From Anoplolepis gracilipes (taxonomy: Eukaryota > Arthropoda > Insecta > Hymenoptera > Formicidae): 64,000 nucleotides of DNA. The stretch spans positions 1,266,501-1,330,500 of the forward strand of contig NW_027328669.1 of NCBI RefSeq assembly GCF_047496725.1. Reading direction: 5' to 3'. Both the position numbers and the translations under genes were made by a program. Positions 1 through 9,623 of this stretch are shown here, in pieces. Every line of letters starts with the position of its first letter. Position 1 is the stretch's first letter. A model generated the notes under the pieces. The model did no database searches. It was not told the origin of the DNA and was given only the letters and a program-made list of their open reading frames with translations.

Positions 1-182
1 ACATTAACAAAATTAATTGCTGTTATGATTTTAGTTTCAAAATGTTTCCTTAATTTATTGCTCTTAAGTTATAGAGTACTGAATTTATTACTCAACATTT
101 GATTTGGAAAACAATTGAGACCGGAATTGCGCGATCACCATAATGAGCTCCCTGGATGTTGTGTACTTTTAAAAGGTCATTT

Positions 183-645
183 GCAGATCGTGCTTATTTT
201 CCGCCATCAATGTGGCATCATCAGCATAGCGCAAATTTTATTTGAATCTTCCTGTTTCCTATCCTGTACCCGGCGTCCACTTGTTTGACGTTTTTAATAA
301 TTTCATCCAATTTAATATTAAAAAGCGTTGAACTTAGGCTATCTTCTTGTTTGATATCGATTATTGTTGATTACTGTCTCCATTAAGCTATAGGCCATCT
401 TGATTTTGGTTAAATTGTTCGGGTTTAGTTCCTTAATAATTCCTAACATTTTGGTGTTTTTGTGGAACGGTTATCACGTCTTTAAGACGAACCCTGTCGA
501 AATCCTGTTTCAAATAGACGAAGCACAGATTGGTTTGTCGAACTCGATGGATTTTTCGATTAACCGTCGTAGGATGAAAATTGTTTCTATTGTCGATTTA
601 TTTTGCCGGAAGCCCTTCTGTTGCTGTAATGTATCTGTGATATTG
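183..645 (-). pseudogene. LINE reverse transcriptase fragment
   Basis: On the minus strand, several frames read as the palm of a non-LTR reverse transcriptase. From high to low coordinate they give a piece like QKGFRQNKSTIETIF, then CASFIDLKQDFDRV (first catalytic Asp region), then DSLSSTLFNIKLDEIIKN, and finally RYADDATLMAEN, which holds the YADD catalytic pair. The frame changes at least once just before YADD and stops occur, so the copy is dead. No endonuclease or 3' tail is recognisable next to it. The order and motifs are seen directly; assignment to a LINE clade cannot be made from this fragment. Confidence 0.8.
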
Positions 646-723
646 CAGCAACAGTAAAATGTCCGTTTGTGGAAATATTACAAAATAACATTGCAGCAAC
701 ATGGCAATATAATATACATGCAA

Positions 724-2052
724 TTATTACGTCCAGACTCGGAAAAAGGACGAGGTAATGGAAGGATGGAACTTACCCTTGTCGAAACGCGTTAAAGTCT
801 TAAACGCTTTCGACTCGAACAAACTGTGCAAGGCCTGACCCGGTCAAAGACCTTGCGGGTCTCTTTTACTGGGTCAGTAGGCCGTTCGTTCAGTGATCCC
901 TTTTTGGTAAGGGAATTTAATCTTTGTTACGCTGGACGGGACCTTGTGCGATTTGGGAGTCAGGGAAATATATTTGAAAGGGTTAATAAATTTAATTAAT
1001 AGATTAAAATTTTAATTTTATACATTTATTAATAGAAAATGAAAATATATATATAAGATTTAAAAAATTATTAACATTATAATTAGGCGGGTAATCTAAC
1101 TTATGAATGGGCTGACAGTGTGTGTGTTTGTGTGTGTTATGAGTGTGTGGGAGTTCACGGGTGTTACATAAATTCGGAAGGTCGTCAGTCAGATAATTTG
1201 GAGGTGGACTAAGAGGGACTTATTACCTGACTGGTATTTACACAATAATTCTTAAAATTTTAAAGGAAAGGGCAGCGAAGAAATTATAATTCTTGGAAAC
1301 TAATGGAAGGGGGAAATTTCCTCCAAAGGACCTCTATTGGAACGGCGAGGGGATATCTATAATCCGGAAGAAGCCACAGGATAACGGATCCGCTATGGTT
1401 AGATATAAGGACGGAGTAAAGAGTTTCTAAATCAACGGGCCCGGGCCCGATTGTATACGAGTCGTCTGGAAGGGGATTTTGGATCTCTGGGAGGATATTG
1501 AGTAGATATGAGAGGATCTAGAGGAGGGGGACGAGGCTCCTGAAGCTCGGAATTGTCGCGTTATTCCCTTTTGGTGGAATTTGCGATTTCCTCCTCAAGG
1601 TCGACGACGATCTCGGCGATCTCACGAAGGGTTTCTCAAATTTTATCTGATTCTCCTTGAGTATCAGGTAAATTTTGAGGGGAAGATGGGGGTGAGTAGA
1701 TATATATAGAGAGTTCTAATCCAGGGATCTGAGGGAGGTGAGGTAAGCGGGGGGGAACCGCTTACCTCACCCGGTACTGATATGGGGAGGGAGTACCAAA
1801 TCTCCCCAAAATTGAGGAGGAAGGGGGGGTACCTAAATGTCCCCCAGATTGAGGGGGAAGGGGGAAGGGAGGGGGTACATATGCCTCCGCAGGTGGAGGA
1901 AGTGTCCTCTCCGACTGATTGCGGAGGTCTGATGGTGAGAGAGAGGAATGTTAACTGTTATAGACAAAATATTCACCCCACTCTGTTTATCCGTAATGTA
2001 TATTTGCAATAAATAATTAGATTAATATTAATAAATTTTTTACATCCTCATA
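724..2052 (-). mobile_element. Ser/Pro-ORF repeat family, copy 1
   Basis: This stretch aligns by eye with 4308-5600, with the first ~400 bases of 29721-31110, and (its 1720-2052 end) with the inverse of 50950-51275. Shared landmarks are TTACGTCCAG at the left edge, a GGTCCCTTTTTGGTAA block, a GT-rich microsatellite near 1115-1150 and the conserved minus-strand coding part. The right end reads through GCAATAAATAATTAG to TTTTTTACATCC. It is scored as minus because the conserved frame runs that way. The class of element is not recognised: there is no RT, transposase or clear terminal repeat. Confidence 0.6.
1284..1700 (-). pseudogene. Decayed Ser/Pro-ORF, conserved C-terminus
   Basis: The minus strand keeps a frame reading LPDDSYTIGPGPVDLE, then RYPLAVPIEVLWRKFPP, and ending SFQEL-stop at 1284. 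The counterpart at 4862 reads LPDGSYTIGPGPVDLK, RYSLAVPIEALWKKFSP and TFEEL-stop. Most differences are conservative, which argues that this frame, not the plus strand, was the coding one. Upstream of about 1500 the frame is shifted relative to the intact copy, so this copy is broken. No known family was recognised. Confidence 0.6.
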
Positions 2053-2265
2053 GTAACGACGCGATAGGCGTTCGCAACGCCGTAGAGGGAGAAGGTGCTA
2101 TAGGCGTTCACAACGCGGTAGAGGTAGACGATGCTATAGGTGTTCGCAACGCGGTAGAGGGAGACGGTACTATAGACGTTCGCAACGCGTTAGAGAGAGA
2201 CGGTGCTATAGGCGTTCGCAACGCGGTAGAGGGAGACGGTGCTATAGGCGTTCTATATAGTGACA
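2053..2265. repeat. ~41-bp minisatellite
   Basis: Five to six tandem copies of a unit built around GGCGTTCGCAACGCGGTAGA followed by GGGAGACGGTGCTATA. Copies differ by point changes. The repeat abuts the right edge of the first Ser/Pro-ORF repeat. Confidence 0.85.
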
Positions 2266-2344
2266 AGGAGAGTATGACGTGGTGTGAGAAGGAAAGCGCT
2301 GTATGTGTATGACAAGGAGTGCATGATGATAGGAAAAGGAGAGC

Positions 2345-2560
2345 ATGATGGTAGAAAAAGGAGATATGAGTGCGAGAGAAAGAATAGAGAGAAAGGAGGA
2401 TAGCGAGAAGGAGGTAGAAAAAGGAGATATGGGTGCGAGAGAAAGAATAGAGAGAAAGGAGGATAGCGAGAAGGAGAGCGTGTTATGGGGTGCGAGAGAA
2501 AGAATAGAGAGGAAGAAGGATAGCGCGATAAGACGGAGATTAAGGCGTACGCGAGAAAAA
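2345..2560. repeat. ~66-bp purine-rich tandem repeat
   Basis: Three copies of a GA-rich unit containing GGTGCGAGAGAAAGAATAGA and AGGAGGATAGCGAGAAGGAG. The plus strand is open through it and would encode repeats of ARERIERKEDSEKE, but the low complexity and lack of context make a real protein doubtful. Confidence 0.8.
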
Positions 2561-2836
2561 AAGATAATTTTTTGTATGTTAAGTTTTTTTTATAATGTTA
2601 AATGTTATCTTATTATATATCTTATTATCTAATTATATCTAATACAGTGGAAGAAGGATGGGATAGATGATGAAGGTGGAAATAAGTAATATATATATAA
2701 ATGCGTTTAACATAATTTTTTATTTAAAAAGTGTATTTGTATACATATGAAGTGTGTGTGTGTGTGTGTTTTAAATTTAAAAATTTAAAAGATATAAAAA
2801 TTTTAAAATATAGAAGATATAAAAAATTTTTAAAAA

Positions 2837-3428
2837 CTAAAAATCTGTTGGAGCGAGGCGGAGGGGGAACTCGTCATGGCTGCGTCTGTAACAGAAATGA
2901 ACATTTTTATTAGTACTTTAAAAATATTTAAAATTTGCGCATACTTACAATACGAGGGGCTCCTCTCCGAATAGCCTGCGGAGGCCGAATATATCCGCAT
3001 ACAAATGCGGAAACTCTGCATCGGTATATCGGACCCTGGGACGATCGCACCACAAATCCTCCCACTCGGCGCTCTCGATGCGGTAGGCCCGCATCCAGCG
3101 CACCTCCTCCCTGTGCAAGATGTTAATGTACCCAGGGATCGAATACGTATTTATTTGGAAAATCTATGAAAAATTAATAAATATAAATATATTATAAATA
3201 AAAAAGCGTATAAAATAATAATAAAAACTATTTACATCTCCGAATAAAACGTCATCAGCGCCTGGAACAGGGCGCGAGCCAAATTTCGCGCTCGCCGAAG
3301 TAACCGGCGACGATGGTACCGACGATGAGTAATCGACTCCGGAAGACGAAGGTTGTGAAAGCCCGTCTCGAAAAGCGCATCCATAAACGCCACAATTTGC
3401 GACATTTTTTTTTAACTTTATAAAAATA
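2837..3428 (-). CDS. Unrecognised three-exon gene
   Basis: Three minus-strand exons join in one frame through good splice signals: exon 1 to 3236 (donor GTAAAT), exon 2 at 3163-2949 (acceptor CATAG, strong donor GTAAGTATG), exon 3 at 2885-2837 (acceptor GTTACAG). The predicted product starts with a Cys/Ser-rich part (NCGVYGCAFRDG, then a Ser/Pro tract), continues FGDIFQINTYSIPGYINIL and a Trp/Arg-rich stretch, and ends LRLAPTDF-stop. No in-frame ATG lies just upstream, so an earlier exon is missing from this model. The 5' exon also has an open ATG frame in another phase. No domain is recognised; it may be cargo of the neighbouring repeat. Confidence 0.45.
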
Positions 3429-3584
3429 CATTCACTGCACTACAGTCAGACACTTTATGCCAGTTTCAACGGAGTTAGACAACGTCTCGGGAAAGAAAAG
3501 TAGGGGATGTATAGCAGCATCTAGGCTTAAATTACGCAGCGAGGTCGATAGACAAAAGATCCTTTGAGCCTTTTTCAGTTTTTT

Positions 3585-3990
3585 TCAACACATGTGTGTG
3601 TTAAATGAGTTATGTACAAGTCGCTTTCTTCTTTCTTCTAAAAAGTCTATCCTTCTTAATCTTTTTATCAGTAGCAGCCTCTCTTTTCGAAGATACTTTA
3701 TTTCCGGAACAACAGGATCTTCAAATTGCATAAGTTCTATATCGGTATTTTCCTTGACCACATCACATAAAAAATCTATATCGTCACGGATTTCGAAAAA
3801 CAGTTTTAGCGATCTTGTATAAGTCTTTGGTAAACCAATTTCACGATTTTGTAAAAATTGCATTACAGAATTCATGGCACTACCGAAGGCGTTGTAGTTT
3901 ATGCGATACTAAACTATTCAAAGTACTGCGAGCAATTTTTTTAATATTGCAAAACGTATTGAGGAGGGGATCCTCACGTGCTTTCTCGAG
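3585..3990 (-). CDS. Unrecognised charged protein, possibly frameshifted
   Basis: The minus strand is open from an ATG at 3875 for 96 codons and gives a highly charged helix-prone protein (IRDDIDFLCDVV, LRKERLLLIKRLRRIDFLEE) ending FNTHMC. Another frame directly upstream reads MALEKAREDPLLNTFCNIKK and could be the true N-terminus after a frameshift near 3880. No family is recognised. It lies about 150 bases upstream of the three-exon gene on the same strand, so both may belong to one transcription unit. Confidence 0.35.
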
Positions 3991-4099
3991 TGCCATGTGT
4001 GGCTGCCGTATGATGAAATCGATTCAAATATTTGGTTACAAATGTATACGACAAAGCGTGAGATAAAATTTTTTTCTAAATGAAAACATATACAGAACG

Positions 4100-4166
4100 C
4101 TGACAGTACGGATGTTTGCGCTAAAGAATAACGCGCCGACAGTACGAATGTTTGCGCTAAAGAATA
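4100..4166. repeat. 33-bp tandem duplication
   Basis: Two adjacent copies of GACAGTACGGATGTTTGCGC followed by TAAAGAATAACG, differing by single bases. Confidence 0.75.
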
Positions 4167-4307
4167 ACGTTTCGCATAGTGGGTGGGCATTATCATGTAT
4201 ATTTGACTATAAATATAAATAATAAATATAATCCTATGCATACAGGATGTCATATTATATTACATTACCACGAAATATGTGTGAGATAAAGAGACGTGAT
4301 ATTATAG

Positions 4308-4702
4308 TGTTACGTCAAGACTTGAAAAAAAAAGGAATGAGATAATGAAAGAACAGAACTTACCCTTGTCGAAACGCATAAACGCTTAACGCTCTCAACT
4401 CGAACGAACTGTGCAAGGCCGGACCTGGTCAAAGACTTCGAGGGTCTTTTTTACTAGGTCAGTAGGCCGTTCGTTCGGTGGTCCCTTTTTGGTAAAGGAA
4501 GTTAATTCCTGTTACGCGGGACGGGACCTTGTGCGATCTGGGAGTCAGGGAATGTGTCCGAAAGGATTAATAAATTTGATTAAAATTAAAAAATTTTAAT
4601 TTTGATTCATCTATTAAATGAAAATGAAAATATATATAAGTATATAAGATTAAAAAAATTTATTACCATTTTAATTAGACGAATTAATCTTATTACTAGA
4701 TT

Positions 4703-4735
<33 letters not shown>

Positions 4736-5600
4736 CGCGGGTGTTACACTAGTTCGAAGGGACGTCAGTCAGGTGAATTGGAAGTGAAAAAAAAGATTTA
4801 TTACCTGAATGGTATTCATACAATAATATTTAAAATTTTAAGGAAAGGGCCAGGAAAAGAATTACAACTCTTCAAAGGTAATCGTGGAAGGGGAGAATTT
4901 CTTCCAGAGAGCCTCTATCGGAACGGCGAGGGAATATCTATGACCGGGGAGGAACCATGGGATAACGGATCCCGGAGGGTTGGTTGCAAGGATGGAGTGC
5001 AATGTTTTCAAATCAACAGGACCAGGCCCGATTGTATACGAGCCGTCTGGGAGGGGATGTCGGATCCTTGGGAGGTTATTTATTAAATATTGGATAGGAT
5101 CTTGAGGCGGGGGACGAGGAGGTTCTTGGTGCTTGGAATTTTCGGCGTTCGCGTTTTCTTTCTCGAGGTCGACGACGACCTCGGCAATATCACGAAGGGC
5201 CTCCCAAATTTCATCCGATTCTTCTTGGGAATCAGATAAATTGTGGGGGGAAGATGGAAGTGAATCACCAAGAACGATGGTGGAAGCTGCTGAGGGTGGA
5301 CGTGGAGGGGGTTCAGAGGTAGAGGGAGATTCGTTGGAAGGGCCCGGTAAATCGAGCGGAGATGGGGAGGGTTGTTCGTGAGAGGACGATGCTATGGGGT
5401 GTGAAGAGGGAGGGGAATCGATGGTGATACGAGGAGATGGGTCAGGTGAGCGGGATGGTTCCGGCTCTCTTGAAGGAGGAAGAGGAGGAGGAATATTTAT
5501 TGAAATAGGAGGGGAGATGTCAGTTTTTGTTTGCGGGTTAGATTTGTTTGTTTAGCTATAAGTAATTTAAATAATTCTACGTTAATGTTCGAAAAGTCTA
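4308..5600 (-). mobile_element. Ser/Pro-ORF repeat family, copy 2
   Basis: Begins TGTTACGTCAAG and follows copy 1 through GGTCCCTTTTTGGTAA, GCGGGACGGGACCTTGTGCG, a (GT)n microsatellite at 4704-4734 and GGGTGTTACACTAGTTCG. It keeps the longest open minus-strand frame of the family. Homology to copy 1 fades near 5300-5600 and the right boundary is uncertain. No TSD was found. Confidence 0.6.
4862..5547 (-). CDS. Ser/Pro-rich acidic protein of the repeat family
   Basis: The minus strand is open for about 228 codons from a stop near 5550 to TTTEEL-like TFEEL-stop at 4862. The N-terminal half is Pro/Ser-rich (INIPPPLPPSREPEPS, SPSTSEPPPRPPSAAS). An acidic segment follows (LSDSQEESDEIWEALRDIAE, VVVDLEKENANAENSK), then a more conserved tail with YTIGPGPVDLK and RYSLAVPIEALWKK. 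No ATG is in frame, so an upstream exon is likely. The same frame recurs in two other copies. AATAAA-like sequence lies just past the stop. No known family is recognised; the composition recalls retroelement gag or phosphoprotein-type proteins, but that is only a resemblance. Confidence 0.5.
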
Positions 5601-6005
5601 CAATAAAGTTCTTATCAGCTAAGGCCCTAGCCGCGTCTCTGACCGAGTGCGATGGTTACGGCGCCGTTTGTTTACTCTTGCGCCCGACTTAATTCTCTTG
5701 AGGGTGGCAGGATCCACTATGAACCCCCGCGAGGAAATGTTAATGTTTTATTTTTCTTAGGGGAAACAGTTCTTGGTTAAATTATTTGTTAAATTACAAA
5801 ACTAATAAGAATAATGAGACAAACCGAGAACAAATGATAATATAGAATACTGTCAATGATAAGTGCAATAGTATTAGAGTAAAAAAATTTGACGCTAATA
5901 TTAAAATAATAGGCTTTAAATTGGTTGTGGTAACAGTACGACTATACTAATTGACAAGGTTTTATTATCAGTATTAGGATAAACGAGGAAGAGGTATAAG
6001 TTCTC
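5600..6005. other. Intergenic sequence without recognisable gene
   Basis: AT-rich DNA with a GC-richer patch at 5620-5740. An AAACAGTTCTTGGT motif at 5766 is repeated in inverse at about 6328-6342, so the tandem repeat between them may sit in a small inverted-repeat element. No gene is supported. Confidence 0.4.
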
Positions 6006-6245
6006 TTAACTATATTTAGTAACCTGAGTGGAAATCCCAGTATACATAAATACAGGTAGGAAGAGAAAAATAAAAAGATTATCTTTTGGCTGTATTTAGT
6101 AACCTGACGTGTGAATGTCGGTGTACATAAATACAATGGTAAAGAGAAAAATAAAAAGATTACCTCTAACTGTATTCAGTAACTTGACGTGTGAGTGTCG
6201 GTGTACATAAATACAATGGTAAAAGAGAAATAAATAAAAAATAAA
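6006..6245. repeat. ~80-bp tandem repeat, three units
   Basis: Three units begin near 6006, 6087 and 6167 with AACTGTATTTAGTAACCTGA, and each runs through TACATAAATACAATGGTAA and an AGAGAAAAATAAAAAGATTA tail. The third unit is slightly diverged. Confidence 0.8.
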
Positions 6246-6899
6246 AATGAGAGTGAACAGAGAGGAAGAAGAGGGGACGGACAAACAAAAATTGAAATAT
6301 TAATTTTTTAAATTATCTACCAATAGACCAAGAACTGTTTCGTAGATTTTTAGTTTAAGGGGAGTACCAAAAATAAAACTATTTGCTAATGACTTACTAC
6401 TTTTTGAGTGCGTTGGTCGGTTTTGCTTTATTGAAATTATTACATGCATAAAACTTAATTGTTATTATTTATCTCTGTATATATGTATGTATAATTTTTT
6501 GTTTTACGCTATGACAGTATAATGAACCAAGTTCAAGCGAGTAAGGGAGGTCGGCCTCTCCCTTTTTTGAATAGGTCGTAGGATACTTCTGTTGGTTTCG
6601 GATTTTATGAGGGTATAAGTTACCCTTTTATATTGCTTCACTTATTGTCCGGTAATCTGGTTATTTTTAAAAATTTTTATGCTTCTTCGTTCGATCTTGG
6701 TGGGAATATTTTGTTTAATCTCTAAATTCTATCGTTTATTTATCTGAATGTACGCGTATGTGTATAAAGTATTATAATTATTTATTCATATATATATGTA
6801 TCTAATATGTATATATATATTTTTTTTTTTTTAGAACTCATTTCCTTCCTGAATAATTAGGCTATATTTGTCATTCAGTTGTTACACAAAGAGAGAGAG
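6246..6899. other. Non-coding stretch with a short hairpin
   Basis: AT-rich with no supported gene. AAGGGAG at 6543 pairs with CTCCCTT at 6558 and is followed by a T run, which resembles a terminator-like stem but may be chance. Microsatellite-like TA and GA tracts lie at 6770-6830 and 6886-6945. Confidence 0.4.
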
Positions 6900-7019
6900 A
6901 AAGAGGAGGAAAGAGGTAGGAAGAGATAAAGAGATAAAGAGAGATTCATCCTTCTATTTGTTGGTTGGTAGACAGGAGCTCCCACATCATTTATCCTTCT
7001 ATTTGTTGGTTGGTAGACA
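6900..7019 (-). pseudogene. 3' part of interrupted Cys-rich gene
   Basis: Read on the minus strand from the TSD, the frame continues GAPVYQPTNRRINDV and then repeats GAPVYQPTNRRMN. This joins in frame to the GW-GAP codons that end the coding sequence at 31482, on the other side of the 24.4-kb insertion. The 43-bp unit is tandemly duplicated here (GGAGCTCCCACATCA at 6974 and again at 7020). That the two flanks were once contiguous is an inference from the shared TSD and preserved frame. Confidence 0.55.
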
Positions 7020-7028
7020 GGAGCTCCC

Positions 7029-7500
7029 ACATCTTATAAGTTAGCGGAACAAAATGAGCAGAACAAATTTTAATTAATATTTTTATTTGTTGCTAAAAAG
7101 TTGCCAAAGAAAAAAATTTGTTGCTTTGTAATTTTTTTTAAAAAACAATGTTCCGCTAAAAGAAGATTAAGTTAGCGAAACAATATATATTAACTAAAAA
7201 ACTGTATTTAAAAATAATGTGAAAATTTGTTGTTAATTTATTGCTTGCAAAATAAAGTTAAAAACAACGGAAAACCTCTTAGCAGAATTATATTATAAGA
7301 ATGAACTATAAGAAAACAATTTGTTGCTAAGTTAAATTTGGTGCCTGAATATTATTTGAATTTGTTGCTCTTGAAATATTCAACTTTGGAATTTTTTATT
7401 TGCAAAATAAGTGTAAACAATGATTGAAAACCGCTCAACGTGCAAAGTTATAAGAGTAAATTACAAGAACAAAATTTGTTGCTAACAAATTTGGTGCAAT
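7029..7500 (+). repeat. Left terminal inverted repeat of transposon A
   Basis: Runs from ACATCTTATAAG through repeated GTTGCT/AACAAA motifs to about 7500. It matches the inverse of 31476-29600 apart from the insertion at 29721-31110. It contains the intact site CTCTTGAAATATTCAACTTT at 7366, the empty version of the site filled on the right side. Confidence 0.85.
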
Positions 7501-7732
7501 AAATAAATAAATAAACAGCTTTGTTTGAATATTGCAAACATCTTTTTTATTAAATCTAAAAAAATCGTTTTTTTGGTATAGAATAAAACAAAAAAAAATG
7601 TGTGTAATATAAAAAATTAATAGAACGTAATAGAAAAAATAATTAGAATTTATATTTTAATTTATTTTATAATTTATTCAGAACATATATTAATAATGGA
7701 GGATTTGTTTTATAACTATCAGGTTTTTTCTT

Positions 7733-8418
7733 CTTTTTCTGTTAAGTCATATAACATCCATGTCTTATTTTGGCGAAGACATAGTGTAATGAAATGGCCC
7801 ATTTCACTCGATTTTCAGATATGACGTGGTCCTTTATAATTGATGACCGCTGTAAGTGTGAATGTTTCTTCTCGATTTTCAATTATTGTTTAAAATTTTA
7901 TGGGTAAATCTTTCAACATAAAATATTTTTCTTGTTCATCTTTATTATAAATTTCTATGAAGATCATTGGACCTATAAAAATATAAATATTTAACATTTA
8001 GTGTTTTAAATTAAATATTTAGTGTTTGATTTATTTTTTAGATATACAAAATTAATTTAATTTAAATAGTATTTACCAGCAGCTATAACTTTAGCTATAG
8101 TGTTTGAGGAACATATTTGACACGGTTTTAAAGCTCTCGGCGTTAATTCTAAGTAATCTTTAATTACATTATCAAATGGTTTTTCTATTAATTTTATATC
8201 TTCTAAAAGTAAAATGTTTATTCTTTTGCGTTGACTAATTGAACAACCATTTAAGCAGAATATTTCTTGTTCAATGTTTGGACAATTAATCAGTGTTTAA
8301 TTTGTGATATATCCGACGCTACAGTAACAATTTGTAAGATTGATGTCGCCTTGAATATTTGTGCCAAATATATTGGATAAAATTTCAGCACGCAGTCGAT
8401 ATATTTTCGATGTAATAC
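7733..8418 (-). pseudogene. C-terminal USP-like half of the transposase gene A
   Basis: Two minus-strand exons are recognisable: 8418-8077 (acceptor TACACAG, donor GTAAAT) and 7972 to about 7733 (acceptor TTATAG). They read ITSKIYRLRAEILSNIF, then a Cys-containing finger-like part (NCYCS, CPNIEQEIFCLNGC, PCQICSS), then GPMIFIEIYNK, YFMLKDLPIKF, FTLTAVINYKG and a His box MGHFITLCLRQNKTWMLYD. This is the layout of the second half of a ubiquitin-specific protease (peptidase C19) fold. In-frame stops after GYITN, after PIKF and before the His box make it a pseudogene. The matching Cys box lies at 24.6 kb across the LTR insertion, and copy B carries both halves side by side. Confidence 0.65.
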
Positions 8419-8786
8419 CTGTGTACAAAAGAGATTATTCAGTAAAAAAAATTGTTTTCTTTAAAGAATCGATTATCCACTATATTCGCATCTATCATCG
8501 TCAAAAAGTCCTATTGTAAAATTGAATATTATTTATGAATAATTTAATTGCTTTACTTTCAATTTTTATCTGTTTAATTGTTTAACTGTTGTAATGAAAA
8601 AATTTCATTTAACTTATTAACTTGTAACGGCACGCCGTCACTAACGGTCTCGGGGGCCGAACACCCGCCCCCAAATTCTTGAGACTCGGCGCCTATGAGC
8701 GCCCTACCGCGCAAAACCATCATCGCGCACGCTACTGGGATCCCCCTCTCTCTCAAATGAAGCGAAAGAGAGGGAAGGCTCCCGGG

Positions 8787-8794
8787 TATATAAG
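8787..8794 (+). promoter_or_regulatory. TATA box of the LTR
   Basis: TATATAAG in a GC-rich setting (CCCGGG before, GCCCGAC after), about 160 bases into the LTR, where a U3 promoter is expected. The hAT insertion starts 25 bases downstream and would separate this promoter from the rest of the LTR. Confidence 0.6.
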
Positions 8795-9623
8795 CCCGAC
8801 CGACCGGCGACCAGACACCAGAGATGCCAGGTCGCCCACGCAACCGTATCTGCTGCGTGTGCATGCGCGTGCGACCGTAGGAGAGGGAAACACACACAAG
8901 CGCCGTACCGCGTACGTGTGAGCTCGGTGCTCGGCTAGCTTTGGCTGGCTAATAGAAAAGGATGGAGAGATTATTTTCTGTCTCCTTCCCACCAAGCTGG
9001 CAACGAGTGATGCTTCTCGCTTCTCGATTCTCGCATCTCTATTCTTGATACGCGTGAAAACATTAAATGTTTATTTTACTTTTTGTTATATTATGAATTA
9101 TATGTTTATTATTATATTTATTATTATATATTATTATATATATTACATATGTATATATATATCATACATATTAATTTATTTATTATGATTTTAAGATGTA
9201 TATTTATTAAAAATTTTTATATTACACACATAGAAAAATAGATATTTCAAATTGATGACTTGAAAGAATAAAGAATATCCATGTGGAAACAACCAAAAAA
9301 AAATATAATTAATCAAGTAAAAAAGCTCTCTTTAATTAAGAGGGAAATGATGTCAACGCCATACAGTAGTTAAAGTCTATATATGATAAATAACTAGTAT
9401 CAAGGCTCTCTGTGTAAATAAAATTAAAAAACAATAAAGACAGTAGAGAGCAAATAACGTATAAACGGAATTAGGTGGCAATTGAGAATAATTAGAACAC
9501 TGTAGATATAATAGAATATTTTATGTAGTGACCAAATTAGTTTATTAACAATAAACGAAATCTACGCATGTGTTGTAAATTAGTATAATGTAAAAAACAT
9601 AAAATCGAACGAACGTTTCGAGC

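Noticed and set aside
4709..5381. Plus-strand frames in repeat copy 2
   Set aside because: Opposite to the conserved minus-strand frame. They begin in the (GT)n microsatellite (VCVCVC) and are not conserved in copy 1.
6541..6568. Hairpin followed by T run as a transcription terminator
   Set aside because: Seven-base stem with a mismatch-prone loop and no gene ending there. Rho-independent terminators are not expected in insect DNA.
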